64,000 nt of DNA from Acidimicrobiia bacterium (GTDB lineage: Bacteria; Actinomycetota; Acidimicrobiia; Spongiisociales; ZC4RG35), in NCBI GenBank assembly GCA_028284765.1, contig JANQRA010000018.1, positions 1 through 64,000 of the forward strand, in the 5' to 3' direction. Below the pieces are notes generated by a model that saw nothing but the letters and a program-made list of their open reading frames with translations, was not told the origin of the DNA and made no database searches. Each line of letters begins with the position of its first letter. Position 1 is the stretch's first letter. The position numbers and the translations under genes were made by a program. This document shows, piece by piece, positions 24,802-34,917 of this stretch.

Positions 24802-25832
24802 TTCTGTCGGGCCGCGACGAACTCGGAGGCCCGGTCAACGCTCACCTCAGATTCGAAGAAGGTGTATTCATGTTCGAACCCCATCTCGTGGTTGATGGCG
24901 AGCATGGGAGCGTTGATCTGGGCGTTGGCTGTCTCCTGGTAGACGCCGCCTTCCCATCGATCCAGGGCTGCCAGGTTGACCACGCCTTTGATCCAACGTC
25001 CGAGAGACTTACCCCGGTGGTCGGGATCGACCATGGTCGTGGTGACTATCCACTTCGAGAGGTCAGTACGTCGCCGGATCAGCTGACTCATCCCTACGGG
25101 AACACCCGACTCCTCGTGGACTGCAAGAGCCATGAGCGAATCGACACCTGCCATAAATGTGTCCAGGAACTGGCGGATGAGGTCTGCTGTCCACTCACGA
25201 GGCTCGTGCCCCTCGGCTTGAGGTGAGTCCCGGTCGAGGATGAAGTACAGACGGGCCATCCCCTCGAGGATCTCTTCGGGCCAGCGTCCTTCGTACAGGT
25301 CGGCGCGGTAGCCAGGAGCCTTGGATGGGCCCTCATTTGCCCACCGGTTCATGAGCTCAACATCGAGATCGTCGAGCTTGAGCGTGTTGACATGCATTTG
25401 TAGGACCGGCTTGGCGCCGATGACCTCGATGAAGGCGGCTGCCGCTGGGACCGTGTCGTAGTGATACAGCTGGAGAGTGTTGCGCCCAAGCGAGCGCGCA
25501 ACTCCGATCGCATTGCCGAGTAGCAGGGTTCCGATTCCTTGACGTCGCACTTCTGCGTCCACCCTGATCTGGCACATCAGGACTTCCGGGTCTGAACCGT
25601 CGTCGTGATAACGGGTGTTGCTGAATGCGACGACCCGGCCGGTCTCGTCGACCACCCGAAAGCGTCTCTGGATGAACCCGGGTCCGGTTGAGAACATCCG
25701 AAACTCGTCGAGGGTCAGGTTGACGTGACGAGGGCTCTCCTCATGTGAGCCACGATTCACGAGTGCGAGAATCTCTGCGAGCTCGTCCTCCGGGAGGTCT
25801 TCAAACGCCACTTCCTCGATTCGATAGCTCAT
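24798..25832 (-). CDS. Tandem GNAT acetyltransferase
   Basis: 344 residues from ATG 25832 ([13 protein letters not shown]); the longer ORF is an upstream extension through gnd. Two GNAT modules are visible. The first has VDAEVRRQGIGTLLLGNAIGVAR (acetyl-CoA loop Q/RxxGxG/A). The second has VDPDHRGKSLGRWIKGVVN. Double-GNAT proteins of this length include MshD, but MshD-specific features are not evident, so the substrate stays open. The start overlaps the gnd stop by ATGA, indicating co-transcription. Confidence 0.82.
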   Translation of the reverse strand: MSYRIEEVAFEDLPEDELAEILALVNRGSHEESPRHVNLTLDEFRMFSTGPGFIQRRFRVVDETGRVVAFSNTRYHDDGSDPEVLMCQIRVDAEVRRQGIGTLLLGNAIGVARSLGRNTLQLYHYDTVPAAAAFIEVIGAKPVLQMHVNTLKLDDLDVELMNRWANEGPSKAPGYRADLYEGRWPEEILEGMARLYFILDRDSPQAEGHEPREWTADLIRQFLDTFMAGVDSLMALAVHEESGVPVGMSQLIRRRTDLSKWIVTTTMVDPDHRGKSLGRWIKGVVNLAALDRWEGGVYQETANAQINAPMLAINHEMGFEHEYTFFESEVSVDRASEFVAARQN

Positions 25833-27238
25833 TCCTCGCCCCATTCGTGGTGGAAGAACTCGCCGCGTGGACGATCCACCCGTTCGAATGTGTGGGAGCC
25901 GAAGTAGTCGCGCTGGGCCTGGATCAGGTCGGCCGGCAGTCGTTCCGACCTCATCCCGTCGAAGTAGGCGAGGGCAGTTGCGTAGGCGGGAGCAGGGATT
26001 CCTGACAAAGCCGCAGCCGAGACGACCTTCCGCCAAGACTCCTCGGACTGTTGCAACGCCTCGGCGAAGAACGGGGCTTCGGCCAAGTCGGGCAACCCGG
26101 GGCTACCTTCGTAGGCCGAAGTGATGTCTTCCAGGAATACGGCTCGGATGATGCACCCGGCCCGCCAGATCGAGGCGATGGAGCCCATGTCCAGGTCCCA
26201 GCCGTTCTCATCAGAAGCTGACTGCATCAAACGGAACCCCTGGGCGTAGGAGATGATCTTCGAGGCGTAGAGGGCAGTCTCGATGTCGTCAACGGTGACC
26301 CCGTTCAGCGACCCGACAGGGGAGTCGAACACCCCGGAAGCGCGTTTTCTCCGATCTGGATCAGAGCTCACGATCCGGGCATACACCGCCTCTGCAACCA
26401 GAGATGTGGGCTGGCCCAGGTCCATCGACGAGATGACGGTCCACTTGCCGGTGCCCTTCTGGCCTGCGGCATCGAGGATCTTGTTGATGAGCGGCTCACC
26501 GTCTTCGGTGACCTTGAGAATCTCGGCCGTGATCTCAACCAGGAAAGACTTGAGGCGGCCTTCGTTCCACCGAGCGAACACATCTCCGATCTCAGATGGC
26601 GACATGTCGAGACCCCGGCGCATCAGGTCGTAAGCCTCGGCGATCACCTGCATGTCGCCGTACTCGATGCCGTTGTGAACCATCTTCACGTAGTGGCCGG
26701 CACCGTCTCTTCCGATCCACTCACAACATGGCGCACCGTCAGGTGCGACGGCTGCGATCCCTTTGAGCATGTCTTCGAGGAGCGGCCAGGCCTCGGGGTC
26801 GCCGCCCGGCATGATCGATGGTCCGTAGCGGGCACCTTCTTCGCCACCCGAGACGCCAATCCCGAGATAGCGAATGCCTCGTTCCTTCAGCTCTTCGTAG
26901 CGGCGGAGTGTGTCTGTGTAGAGGGAGTTACCGCCGTCGATGATGACGTCACCCTCTTCGAGGAGGGGGGCCAGATCTTGAATCACATAGTCAACCGGAT
27001 CGCCGGCTTTGACCATCAGCAAGACCTTGCGTGGTTTCTTCAGGCTGTCCACCATCTCCTCAAGGCCGTCGGCGCGAATGACGGGTCTGGTCGCGGCCTC
27101 GCCTTGCATGAATTCGTCCGTGACTGACGTCGTTCGGTTGTAGGCAGTGACGGTGTTGCCGCTGTCAGCGAGGTTGAGAGCGAGGTTGGCTCCCATGACA
27201 GCGAGGCCGACTACTGCGATATCTGAATGCTGATCCAC
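25829..27238 (-). CDS. gnd: 6-phosphogluconate dehydrogenase (decarboxylating)
   Basis: 469 residues from GTG 27238 ([22 protein letters not shown]), where family members usually begin; ATG 27277 would add 13 atypical residues. The NADP-binding site is GLAVMGANL. The substrate motif [20 protein letters not shown] and the catalytic lysine region [15 protein letters not shown] are intact. It converts 6-phosphogluconate to ribulose 5-phosphate. It is divergent from ppgK, whose product feeds the same pathway, so shared control through the 45-bp gap is plausible. Confidence 0.94.
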   Translation of the reverse strand: MDQHSDIAVVGLAVMGANLALNLADSGNTVTAYNRTTSVTDEFMQGEAATRPVIRADGLEEMVDSLKKPRKVLLMVKAGDPVDYVIQDLAPLLEEGDVIIDGGNSLYTDTLRRYEELKERGIRYLGIGVSGGEEGARYGPSIMPGGDPEAWPLLEDMLKGIAAVAPDGAPCCEWIGRDGAGHYVKMVHNGIEYGDMQVIAEAYDLMRRGLDMSPSEIGDVFARWNEGRLKSFLVEITAEILKVTEDGEPLINKILDAAGQKGTGKWTVISSMDLGQPTSLVAEAVYARIVSSDPDRRKRASGVFDSPVGSLNGVTVDDIETALYASKIISYAQGFRLMQSASDENGWDLDMGSIASIWRAGCIIRAVFLEDITSAYEGSPGLPDLAEAPFFAEALQQSEESWRKVVSAAALSGIPAPAYATALAYFDGMRSERLPADLIQAQRDYFGSHTFERVDRPRGEFFHHEWGEE

Positions 27239-27282
27239 GTCGACAGCGTATATCGGCCCGCAAACGCTTAGCCTCACACGCC

Positions 27283-28029
27283 GTGGAGAACGTTTTCCTT
27301 GGCGTGGATGTCGGGGGCTCAGGCATCAAGGCCGCACCTGTTGATGTGACAACGGGCAAGCTGACGAGTGAGCGGGTGCGTCTCAAGACACCCCAACCTG
27401 CCACACCAGCGGCCGTGGCCGAGTCCGTCAAAGAGGCGGTCAGCGGTTTCAGGACCGAAGGCACCGTTGGCCTCGGGTTCCCCGCAGTGGTGCGTGCCAA
27501 CGGTGCGGTGGAGACCGCGATGAACATCCACCCTGACTGGATCGGGTCCAACGTCATCGAGGTGATTGGCGGAGCCCTCGGTCGGGACGTAGTTGCCATC
27601 AACGATGCCGATGCGGCAGCCATTGCCGAGTTCGACTTCGGGGCTGCTGCTGGCGTGATGGGGACGGTGATCGTCCTGACGTTCGGTACCGGAATCGGAT
27701 CCGCCATCGCAGTGGATGGGGTTCTGGCGAGGAATGTGGAACTCGGTGTGCTCGAACTTGACGGCCACGCTCCTGCGGAGAAGTTCTTCTCGGCCAAGGT
27801 CCGCAGACGGGAGGATTTGTCCTGGGTGGAGTGGGGTCAGCGCGCCAATCGCTATCTGGTTCACATCGACCGGGTGTTCACCCCTGACCTCATCGTCGTG
27901 GGAGGAGGTTTGACCAAGCATTGGGAGCGATACGCCCCAATGTTCGATGAGTCACTACCGCTGAAGCCTGCTGCCGCCGGCAACGATGCCGGACTGATTG
28001 GTGCCGCCCTATGGGCTAGCCAGTACTGA
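27283..28029 (+). CDS. ppgK: Polyphosphate glucokinase
   Basis: 248 residues with a GTG start. It is a ROK-type kinase with [18 protein letters not shown] (phosphate 1), GLGFPAVV and [16 protein letters not shown] (phosphate 2), followed by [23 protein letters not shown], typical of actinobacterial PPGK. It phosphorylates glucose with polyphosphate or ATP. It sits opposite gnd in a divergent pair and overlaps the end of hflX by 14 bp. Confidence 0.93.
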   Translation: MENVFLGVDVGGSGIKAAPVDVTTGKLTSERVRLKTPQPATPAAVAESVKEAVSGFRTEGTVGLGFPAVVRANGAVETAMNIHPDWIGSNVIEVIGGALGRDVVAINDADAAAIAEFDFGAAAGVMGTVIVLTFGTGIGSAIAVDGVLARNVELGVLELDGHAPAEKFFSAKVRRREDLSWVEWGQRANRYLVHIDRVFTPDLIVVGGGLTKHWERYAPMFDESLPLKPAAAGNDAGLIGAALWASQY

Positions 28030-29326
28030 ACTGGCTGAAGGAGTCCACCTCGCGCAGCGGGAGTCGCACCTCGAGAATGGATCCCTCCTCGTCGTGCTTC
28101 TCCTCCAACACCTCACCCACCCGATGAGCCGCCGCCACCAGCTCACCTCGCTCGTATGGGATCGCCAACGTCATCGTGACCAGGTCTTTGGCCAACTCCT
28201 CGTTGATGGTCTCACGAAGGGTGGACAGACCCTTCGACTCCTGGGCTGAGATGAACACTGCTTCTGGCCACAGATTCTGAAGACGTTCGAGGTCGGCATC
28301 TGAGAGCAGGTCGGTCTTGTTCACCACCAGTAGCTGAGGAATCTCGTTGGCGCCGATCTCGGCCAGCACGTCGAGAACGGCATCCATCTGCCCTTTCGGA
28401 TCGACATCCGATCCGTCCACCACATGAAGCAGCAAGTCGGCCTCGGCTGATTCCGCCAATGTGGAACGGAAAGACTCGACGAGCCCGTGGGGGAGCCGTC
28501 TCACAAAGCCGACCGTGTCGGCGATGACCGCATCTCGACCTTCGCCGAGATCGAGCTTCCGAACGGTCGAATCGAGTGTGGCGAAGAGCTGATCTTGCAC
28601 CAGCACCTCGGCGTCGGTCAGAGCGTTCAAAAGCGTCGATTTCCCGGCGTTGGTGTATCCGACGATGGCTATCTGTGGCACTTCCGCACGCCGACGCCGC
28701 TTCCTCTGTGTCTCCCGATGTCTTGCCGCGTCCTTGAGTTGCTTCTCGAGCTTGGATATCCGGGCGAGGATGCGACGGCGGTCCGTCTCGAGCTTGGTCT
28801 CACCAGGACCTCTCGTTCCGATCCCTCCACCCTGCTGGGAGAGGGCGGTCCCCTTGCCCCGCAAACGCGGGAGGTGATAGCGCAGCAGAGCCAGCTCAAC
28901 CTGAATCGAGCCGACTTTGGAGGTTGCATGCTGGGCGAAGATGTCGAGAATCACTGCTTCGCGGTCGACAACGTCGCATTTGAAGATGGCGTGGAGGTTT
29001 CTCTGCTGAGCGGGAGAGAGCGCCTGGTCAAATACGACCACATCGATATCCAGGGCTTTGGTTAGAGATCCAAGTTCTTCGGCCTTGCCCGATCCGATGA
29101 ACGTGGCAGGGTCGACGACGTTCCTTTTGACGAGTTCTTGGTCGATCGGGTCGGACCCGGCAGTCTCAGTGAGCAGCGCCAACTCGTCGAGAGAGTTCTC
29201 TTCCTCGACAGTGGTCATCCCAGGGAGCTGGACTCCGACCAGGAACGCCTTCTGGACCGCGACGTCGAGGTCGGTGACGGTTGCAGTGAGACGGCGCCTG
29301 GAACGCGATTGATGTTCAGACGTCAT
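28016..29326 (-). CDS. hflX: GTPase HflX
   Basis: 436 residues. The N-terminal HflX domain contains [14 protein letters not shown] and [42 protein letters not shown]. The G domain has [15 protein letters not shown] (G1), [10 protein letters not shown] (G3) and VVNKTD (G4). HflX splits stalled ribosomes under stress. It faces ppgK with a short 3' overlap. Confidence 0.95.
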   Translation of the reverse strand: MTSEHQSRSRRRLTATVTDLDVAVQKAFLVGVQLPGMTTVEEENSLDELALLTETAGSDPIDQELVKRNVVDPATFIGSGKAEELGSLTKALDIDVVVFDQALSPAQQRNLHAIFKCDVVDREAVILDIFAQHATSKVGSIQVELALLRYHLPRLRGKGTALSQQGGGIGTRGPGETKLETDRRRILARISKLEKQLKDAARHRETQRKRRRRAEVPQIAIVGYTNAGKSTLLNALTDAEVLVQDQLFATLDSTVRKLDLGEGRDAVIADTVGFVRRLPHGLVESFRSTLAESAEADLLLHVVDGSDVDPKGQMDAVLDVLAEIGANEIPQLLVVNKTDLLSDADLERLQNLWPEAVFISAQESKGLSTLRETINEELAKDLVTMTLAIPYERGELVAAAHRVGEVLEEKHDEEGSILEVRLPLREVDSFSQFSTG

Positions 29327-29380
29327 GCGACTCGCAATGGTGCCAAGAACGGCCGGGCGATGCGGTGGGTTTTCTCGAAC

Positions 29381-29689
29381 TCAGAGGTACTGGCCCTCGT
29401 CTCCGACGTGCTCCAGTTCTTCTTCAGCGATGATTTGGGACTCTCTGACAGCAATCACCGGATTTCCGGTGGGAGGCCATATGAAGCGCCAGGCGCCGGT
29501 AGGTACGGCCCAGAAGCGTTGACCGGTTTCGACGTCGACAAGTGCGAGCGCGTCGTTTCCGTCTTTGGTGCCGATGGGCACCAGAAGGCCGGAGCGTGTA
29601 GTGGTGTCCTCGGGAGCCTGACCGACTCGCCACCCACCCATAACTTTGTATCCGTTGTCCGAGACAATCGGAGCTTCGGTCTCGATCAC
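29381..29689 (-). CDS. Hypothetical protein
   Basis: About 102 residues from GTG 29689. The track ORF starting at 29848 would run 100 bp antisense into the malic enzyme gene, so a shorter start is likely. The composition is protein-like (GYKVMGGWRVGQAPEDTTTRSGLLVPIGT, FIWPPTGNPVIAVRESQ) with an acidic C-terminus. No family is recognised. It lies between the hflX start and the maeB start and reads toward hflX. Confidence 0.45.
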   Translation of the reverse strand: MIETEAPIVSDNGYKVMGGWRVGQAPEDTTTRSGLLVPIGTKDGNDALALVDVETGQRFWAVPTGAWRFIWPPTGNPVIAVRESQIIAEEELEHVGDEGQYL

Positions 29690-29749
29690 GACTGGATTGT
29701 CGCAGGTGGTCAGACCTTGTGCACCTTCGCACCCCTTTAAGGTCTGGCT

Positions 29750-32017
29750 ATGACGACCAAACCACGGTTTTCCGAAGCTCTCGAATACCACGAGAAGCCA
29801 AAGCCCGGAAAACTGGAGATCAGAGCGACCAAACCGACTGCGACACAATCGGACTTGAGTCTTGCGTACTCGCCAGGTGTCGCTGAGCCCTGTCTTGTAA
29901 TCGCGGACGATCCAGACGCCGCCTTCCGGTACACCAACCGAGGCAACCTCGTCGCCGTGGTATCGAACGGGTCGGCAGTCTTGGGGCTAGGGAACATTGG
30001 TGCCCTTGCCGGAAAGCCCGTGATGGAGGGCAAGGCGATTCTCTTCAAGAGGTTTGCCGACATCGATGTCTTTGATCTGGAGATCGACGCAACCGACCCC
30101 GACGACGTTGTGAAGTTCTGCGAGCTGCTTGCGCCGACAGTCGGTGGCATCAACCTCGAGGACATCAAGTCGCCTGAGTGCTTCTACATCGAGCAGACAC
30201 TCCGGGAACGGCTCGACATTCCCGTTTTCCATGACGACCAACACGGCACAGCCATCATTGGCGGTGCAGCTTTTCTCAATGCTCTCGAAATCACCGGACG
30301 CGACATCGCCAGGACCAAGGTCGTCATTGTCGGTGCAGGCGCAGCGGGTATCGCCTGTGCCAAGTTCTTCTTCCAACTTGGCGTCGACGAGTCCAACCTG
30401 TTGATGACGGACCAGAGCGGTGTGATTCACTCGGGACGGGACGACCTCAACGAGACGAAGCAAGAGTTTGCGATCGACACCGATGCCAGGTCGCTCGAGG
30501 ACGCCATGGCCGGAGCCGATGCCGTGATCGGAGTGGCGGTCGCCGGGATCATCACCCAGGACATGGTGAAGTCGATGGCCGACAATCCCATCGTCTTTGC
30601 GCTGGCCAACCCCGACCCGGAGATCTCTTACCCGGATGCCAAGGCGGCTCGGGAGGATGTGATCATGGCCACCGGAAGATCGGATTTCCCCAACCAGGTC
30701 AACAACGTCTTGGGTTTCCCGTTCATCTTCAGAGGTGCCCTTGATGTGCGTGCCAAGGGTGTGTCGGAGAAGATGAAGGTTGCCGCCGCTCACGCTCTGG
30801 CCGATCTGGCGAAGGAGCCGGTGCCTGACTCCGTGCTCCGTGCCTACGACCTGGAGCAGCTTGCATTCGGGCCCGAATACCTGATCCCAAAACCCTTCGA
30901 CTCTCGGGTTCTCTGGACCGTGGCTCCCGCCGTGGCGCAGGCTGCGATGGACGAAGGGTTGGCTCGGAAGCCGATCGAGGACATGGACGCCTATATCGCC
31001 GAGCTGCAGACTCGGTTCCGCGCATCACACGCGCTCATGGCCTCGATCACCACCAGGGCGATGGAACAGCCCAAGCGTGTCGCATATCCGCATGCCGACG
31101 ACGTGAGGATCATCCGAGCTGCCAGAAGGGTCAAGGATGAGGGCATCGGTTCGCCAGTCCTGCTCGGCCCGGTTGAGAGGATCCTCGAGATCTCGTCCAC
31201 CGCCGGCATCGATCTTGGTGGCTTGGAGATGATCGACCCTGCCGATCCCCGGTCTGACAAGCAGCGCTACGCGCAGATGCTGGAGGAGCTTCGTCGTGAT
31301 CGAGGGATGTCACTCCACGAGGCGGAGGAGCGGGTCGCCGATCCCAGCATGTACGCCTGCTTGATGGTGGCTGAAGGTGCCGCCGACGCCGTGCTCGGGG
31401 GCCTGACGACTTACTACCCGGAGACGATTCGCCCGGCGTTGCAGGTGTTGAAGGTCGAAGAGGGGCGGTCGATCGTTTCCTCGACCTACCTCGTGATGGT
31501 CGGCGGGCGTCCCTACTTCTTCGCCGATTGTGCGGTCAACATCGAACCAACAGCTGAGCAGCTGGCCGAGATCGCACTGGCAGCCACCAAAGCTGCCCAA
31601 GAGGACTTCGGTCGCGACCCCCGTGTCGCGTTCCTCAGCTATTCCGACTTCGGCTCCGCCGGAGGAGATGAGCCGGCCCGGGTTCGCCGTGCGGTCGAGA
31701 TCTTCAAGGCACGCAGACCCGATATCCCAGTCGACGGCGAGATGCAGGCGGACTCAGCGGTTGTTTCCGAACTGCTCGCCGATCGGCGCCCTGAAGGCTC
31801 GCTTACGCGGGCAGCCAACGTCCTCATCTTTCCGAATCTGACTGCGGCGAACGCTTCGTACAAGCTGTTGAACCGGCTGGGTGGTGCGGAGGTCATCGGT
31901 CCGATCCTCAGCGGACTGTCCAAGACGGTGCATGTGTTGCAGAGGGATGCCTCGGTGTCGGACGTGGTGAACATGACGGCCATTGCTGTGACGGAGGCTC
32001 AGCGCCGGGAACCGTAA
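29750..32017 (+). CDS. maeB: NADP-dependent malic enzyme (MaeB type)
   Basis: 755 residues. Residues 1-430 are malic enzyme ([35 protein letters not shown], and the dinucleotide motif [16 protein letters not shown]). The rest is a phosphate acetyltransferase-like domain, ending [32 protein letters not shown]. This fusion is normal for the large MaeB class, in which the C-terminal domain is regulatory. It oxidatively decarboxylates malate to pyruvate with NADPH. Confidence 0.94.
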   Translation: MTTKPRFSEALEYHEKPKPGKLEIRATKPTATQSDLSLAYSPGVAEPCLVIADDPDAAFRYTNRGNLVAVVSNGSAVLGLGNIGALAGKPVMEGKAILFKRFADIDVFDLEIDATDPDDVVKFCELLAPTVGGINLEDIKSPECFYIEQTLRERLDIPVFHDDQHGTAIIGGAAFLNALEITGRDIARTKVVIVGAGAAGIACAKFFFQLGVDESNLLMTDQSGVIHSGRDDLNETKQEFAIDTDARSLEDAMAGADAVIGVAVAGIITQDMVKSMADNPIVFALANPDPEISYPDAKAAREDVIMATGRSDFPNQVNNVLGFPFIFRGALDVRAKGVSEKMKVAAAHALADLAKEPVPDSVLRAYDLEQLAFGPEYLIPKPFDSRVLWTVAPAVAQAAMDEGLARKPIEDMDAYIAELQTRFRASHALMASITTRAMEQPKRVAYPHADDVRIIRAARRVKDEGIGSPVLLGPVERILEISSTAGIDLGGLEMIDPADPRSDKQRYAQMLEELRRDRGMSLHEAEERVADPSMYACLMVAEGAADAVLGGLTTYYPETIRPALQVLKVEEGRSIVSSTYLVMVGGRPYFFADCAVNIEPTAEQLAEIALAATKAAQEDFGRDPRVAFLSYSDFGSAGGDEPARVRRAVEIFKARRPDIPVDGEMQADSAVVSELLADRRPEGSLTRAANVLIFPNLTAANASYKLLNRLGGAEVIGPILSGLSKTVHVLQRDASVSDVVNMTAIAVTEAQRREP

Positions 32018-32041
32018 GGGAAAGGCCTGGGTAGCGTCTCT

Positions 32042-33451
32042 GTGGTGAGACGCTGGTCCCTTGGAGCTCTCTTAGTCGTTGCCCTCGTTGCGTGTGACGT
32101 GGCAAGCGATGGAACCAGTACGACGACCTTGCCCGATGTCGGTTCGACAACTGCACCGCCGGCAGTGACGTCAACGACCATGCCGTCGATTTCCACCACA
32201 GTGACGACCGCCGAGGTCGACTATCCGGTATGCGATAGCGACGCGCCTCTGCCCTCGGCGTCGGATGATTGGTATCGAGATCGACCGGTCTATGTAGCGA
32301 ACGAGGCTCCGTACGAGGAAGTCCGTCAGTTTGCTTCCGCACTTCCTGGGTTCGTCGAGGTCTGGTTCGATCGGGATCGTTTTGGATGGCTCAGCGTTGG
32401 GTTCGTCGGAGTCGACATCGAAGAGATGCAGACCCTGCTGCAGGCGGAGTTCCCGGACGTCGGAGTCGTGGCTGTCGAACTCGAGTACACGCTGAGCGAC
32501 TTGAGGGCGCTGGCGACCGACGTCGGGGGGAGGCTCCCCGACGGCATGGACACCGAGAACATCGATCGTCTCCGAGGTCTGGTCCACGTCTGGGTCGGGC
32601 TCCTAACACCGGAGAACATCGAGATGGGCATTGGAGCGGCCGCCGATTCTCCGTTCTGCATCGACGGATTCGATGTCGAGTATTACGACCAGAGCCCTCA
32701 GGTCGACGGAGGGGATGGCTGGTCGTTGGTTGGGGCCGCTGAGGGCTCGGCATCTGGAGACGCCGGCGTTCCCGTCGTTGTGACCGATCAAACCGCACTA
32801 GCCGCGCTGTGGGGTCAGCTTGGGCTTTCTGCTGAAGCGCCGAGCGTCGACTTCACCGCCTCGGTGGTTGCAGCCTTTCCAGTGCATTATCCGGCGAACT
32901 GCCCAGATCAGCGTCTCGACGGCCTCACGAGGACGAGCCTGATAGTTCCGAACGTACGCAATGTCAGCCTCGTGAAAGGCTGCTGGCTCACGGGGAATCC
33001 GCGCACCTTCATCGTCGAAGTGGAACGCTCGTCGCTTGGTCCTCCGCCGACTATCTGGCTGAGCGAAGCGAATGACTCGTGGGGTCTGGAAGTGACTGAT
33101 GACCTTCGAGTTCGCGGAGCTTCGCTCAGCCCCGACGGCTCCTCGGTTGACAACGTAGAGAGGCGGGAAGCGTCCCCGATGCCGAACACAGTAAGAGTTG
33201 GAGTCCCGAAGCCGCTGATAGTGCCGGTCGCCTGTGACCTGACCTATTTGGGTGTAGTCAATTGGGTTGGTTGGTACTTGCCTGAAGGTGCGGAAGTACC
33301 GCCCGGCTGGTCGGACTCAGCAGTCGACGGGCTCATCGATCTCGAGATGAGTCTGTTCGAGTGGCCGGACGCGAAGCTGGTCGTCTCTGCCGGAGGCGAC
33401 GAGGTCACCTTCTTCCCCGGTGAACGCCTTACTCCGGGCTGTCAGCCGTAG
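32042..33451 (+). CDS. Secreted lipoprotein, paralogue A of tandem pair
   Basis: 469 residues, GTG start (32042 or 32045). The signal VRRWSLGALLVVALVACD ends at a probable lipobox Cys (about 18) and is followed by a Thr/Ser/Pro linker of about 35 residues. The mature domain begins with YPVCDSDAPLPSASDDWYRDRPVYV, shared with the next gene, and ends with a conserved GDEVTFFPGERLTPGCQP. The family and function are not recognised. Both copies are predicted extracytoplasmic and presumably arose by duplication; 63 bp separate them. Confidence 0.8.
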   Translation: MVRRWSLGALLVVALVACDVASDGTSTTTLPDVGSTTAPPAVTSTTMPSISTTVTTAEVDYPVCDSDAPLPSASDDWYRDRPVYVANEAPYEEVRQFASALPGFVEVWFDRDRFGWLSVGFVGVDIEEMQTLLQAEFPDVGVVAVELEYTLSDLRALATDVGGRLPDGMDTENIDRLRGLVHVWVGLLTPENIEMGIGAAADSPFCIDGFDVEYYDQSPQVDGGDGWSLVGAAEGSASGDAGVPVVVTDQTALAALWGQLGLSAEAPSVDFTASVVAAFPVHYPANCPDQRLDGLTRTSLIVPNVRNVSLVKGCWLTGNPRTFIVEVERSSLGPPPTIWLSEANDSWGLEVTDDLRVRGASLSPDGSSVDNVERREASPMPNTVRVGVPKPLIVPVACDLTYLGVVNWVGWYLPEGAEVPPGWSDSAVDGLIDLEMSLFEWPDAKLVVSAGGDEVTFFPGERLTPGCQP

Positions 33452-33514
33452 CTCCAGTACTCTTCGTGGGACACTGCCGGGAACCTTGATAGGTGCGGTG
33501 AGCGTCTTATCGCC

Positions 33515-34915
33515 ATGAGGAGAGTGAGGTTTCTCGCCGTCACGGCGTTGGTGCTAGCTGCGTGTAGTCCGAGCCCGGACGCCGGGGAATCCACGACGAC
33601 TACGGCGGAGACGGTGACGACCTCCTCGGTCGTTGCCTCGACGACCTCCACGCCGAGCACCACCACACCCGCGGTCGAGGTCAACTATTCGGTCTGCGAC
33701 TACGACGCACCTTGGCCTTCGGCACCCGACGACTGGTACCGGGACACCCCGGTCTACGTCGGAAACAACTCACCGACGGACGAAGTCCGTCGGTTCGTTT
33801 CTTCGATTCCTGGGTTCGTCGACGTGTGGATCGATCGGGATCACCTCGGCTGGGTCAGCGCAGGATTCGTTGGCGCGGATGTCGAGGCGATTCAGGTGAA
33901 GCTCGAAGAAGAGTTCCCTGAGGGGGGCGTCGTGGCTGTCGAGCTGGCCTATACGGCGTCTGAGCTAGAGGAAATGGCCGCCGAGATTCACTCTCAGCTG
34001 CCGGAGGGTATGTATGCGCTGAACACCCACGAGATCTGGGGTCGGATTGAGGTGTTTGTCGGCTTGCTGACACCAGAGAACGTTGCACTGGTTGAGGAGA
34101 TCGGCGGGGACTATCCCTACTGCATCGAAGGACTGGACCCGGTTCAGTTCGACCAGAGCCCGCAGGCCGACCGAGGCGACGGCTGGGTGTTCCTCGGAGT
34201 TTCGGACACATACATCGGCGACGTTCCCGCCGCCTACACCGACCAGACGGCTTTCGAGTCGGCATGGGATGACCTTGAGGTCGGCGAACCAGCCCCGTCG
34301 GTGGACTTCAATGAGTCCCTAGCGGTCTTCTTCCAGATCGGATACTCAGGATCCTGTCCCGATACCCGGTTCCGAGGAGTCATCCTCGAGGGAGACCGCC
34401 TGATGCCAGACGTCGCTCATGTCACGATCGCCCAAATGTGTACATCCGACTACAACTCTCGGGTCTACGCAGTGGGCCTTGACCGGGACTCGCTTCCCGC
34501 ACCGCCTTTCTATCTAGTCGAGTGGCCGCATTCATCGGCAGGTCTGATGATCGACGTCGATCTACGTGACCCGTCAGCAGTTTTGGATGGGTCCAATTCA
34601 AGGATTGTTCCGTTGGATCGTCCCCGCACGGCGACGGACATGCCCCTTTACATGGAGACCGGAGGATTTCCATGGGAGTTCATCGTTCCGGACGACTGTG
34701 ATCTCACGTACCTGGGAGAAGTGAACGGGATCGGGTGGCACCTTGCAGAGGACTCGGCTATCCCGGCGTCGTGGGCAAATCTGGCTGTAGATGACGTAAT
34801 CGATCTTCAGATCCAACTGTTCGAGGGTCCCGATCCGATAGCTGTTGTTTCGGGCGGAGGCGATGAGGCGACCTATGTGCCTGGAGACACCCTGACTCCG
34901 GCCTGTCAGCCCTAG
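33515..34915 (+). CDS. Secreted lipoprotein, paralogue B of tandem pair
   Basis: 466 residues. The signal MRRVRFLAVTALVLAACSP has a clear lipobox, then a Thr-rich linker. Nearly every block of the preceding protein recurs: YSVCDYDAPWPSAPDDWYRDTPVYV, LGWVSAGFVGADVE, VFVGLLTPENV, CDLTYLGEVNGIGWHL and GDEATYVPGDTLTPACQP. The central region, with scattered cysteines, is the most diverged. It ends 3 bp from the stop of the convergent reductase gene. No function can be assigned. Confidence 0.82.
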   Translation: MRRVRFLAVTALVLAACSPSPDAGESTTTTAETVTTSSVVASTTSTPSTTTPAVEVNYSVCDYDAPWPSAPDDWYRDTPVYVGNNSPTDEVRRFVSSIPGFVDVWIDRDHLGWVSAGFVGADVEAIQVKLEEEFPEGGVVAVELAYTASELEEMAAEIHSQLPEGMYALNTHEIWGRIEVFVGLLTPENVALVEEIGGDYPYCIEGLDPVQFDQSPQADRGDGWVFLGVSDTYIGDVPAAYTDQTAFESAWDDLEVGEPAPSVDFNESLAVFFQIGYSGSCPDTRFRGVILEGDRLMPDVAHVTIAQMCTSDYNSRVYAVGLDRDSLPAPPFYLVEWPHSSAGLMIDVDLRDPSAVLDGSNSRIVPLDRPRTATDMPLYMETGGFPWEFIVPDDCDLTYLGEVNGIGWHLAEDSAIPASWANLAVDDVIDLQIQLFEGPDPIAVVSGGGDEATYVPGDTLTPACQP

Positions 34916-34917
34916 CC

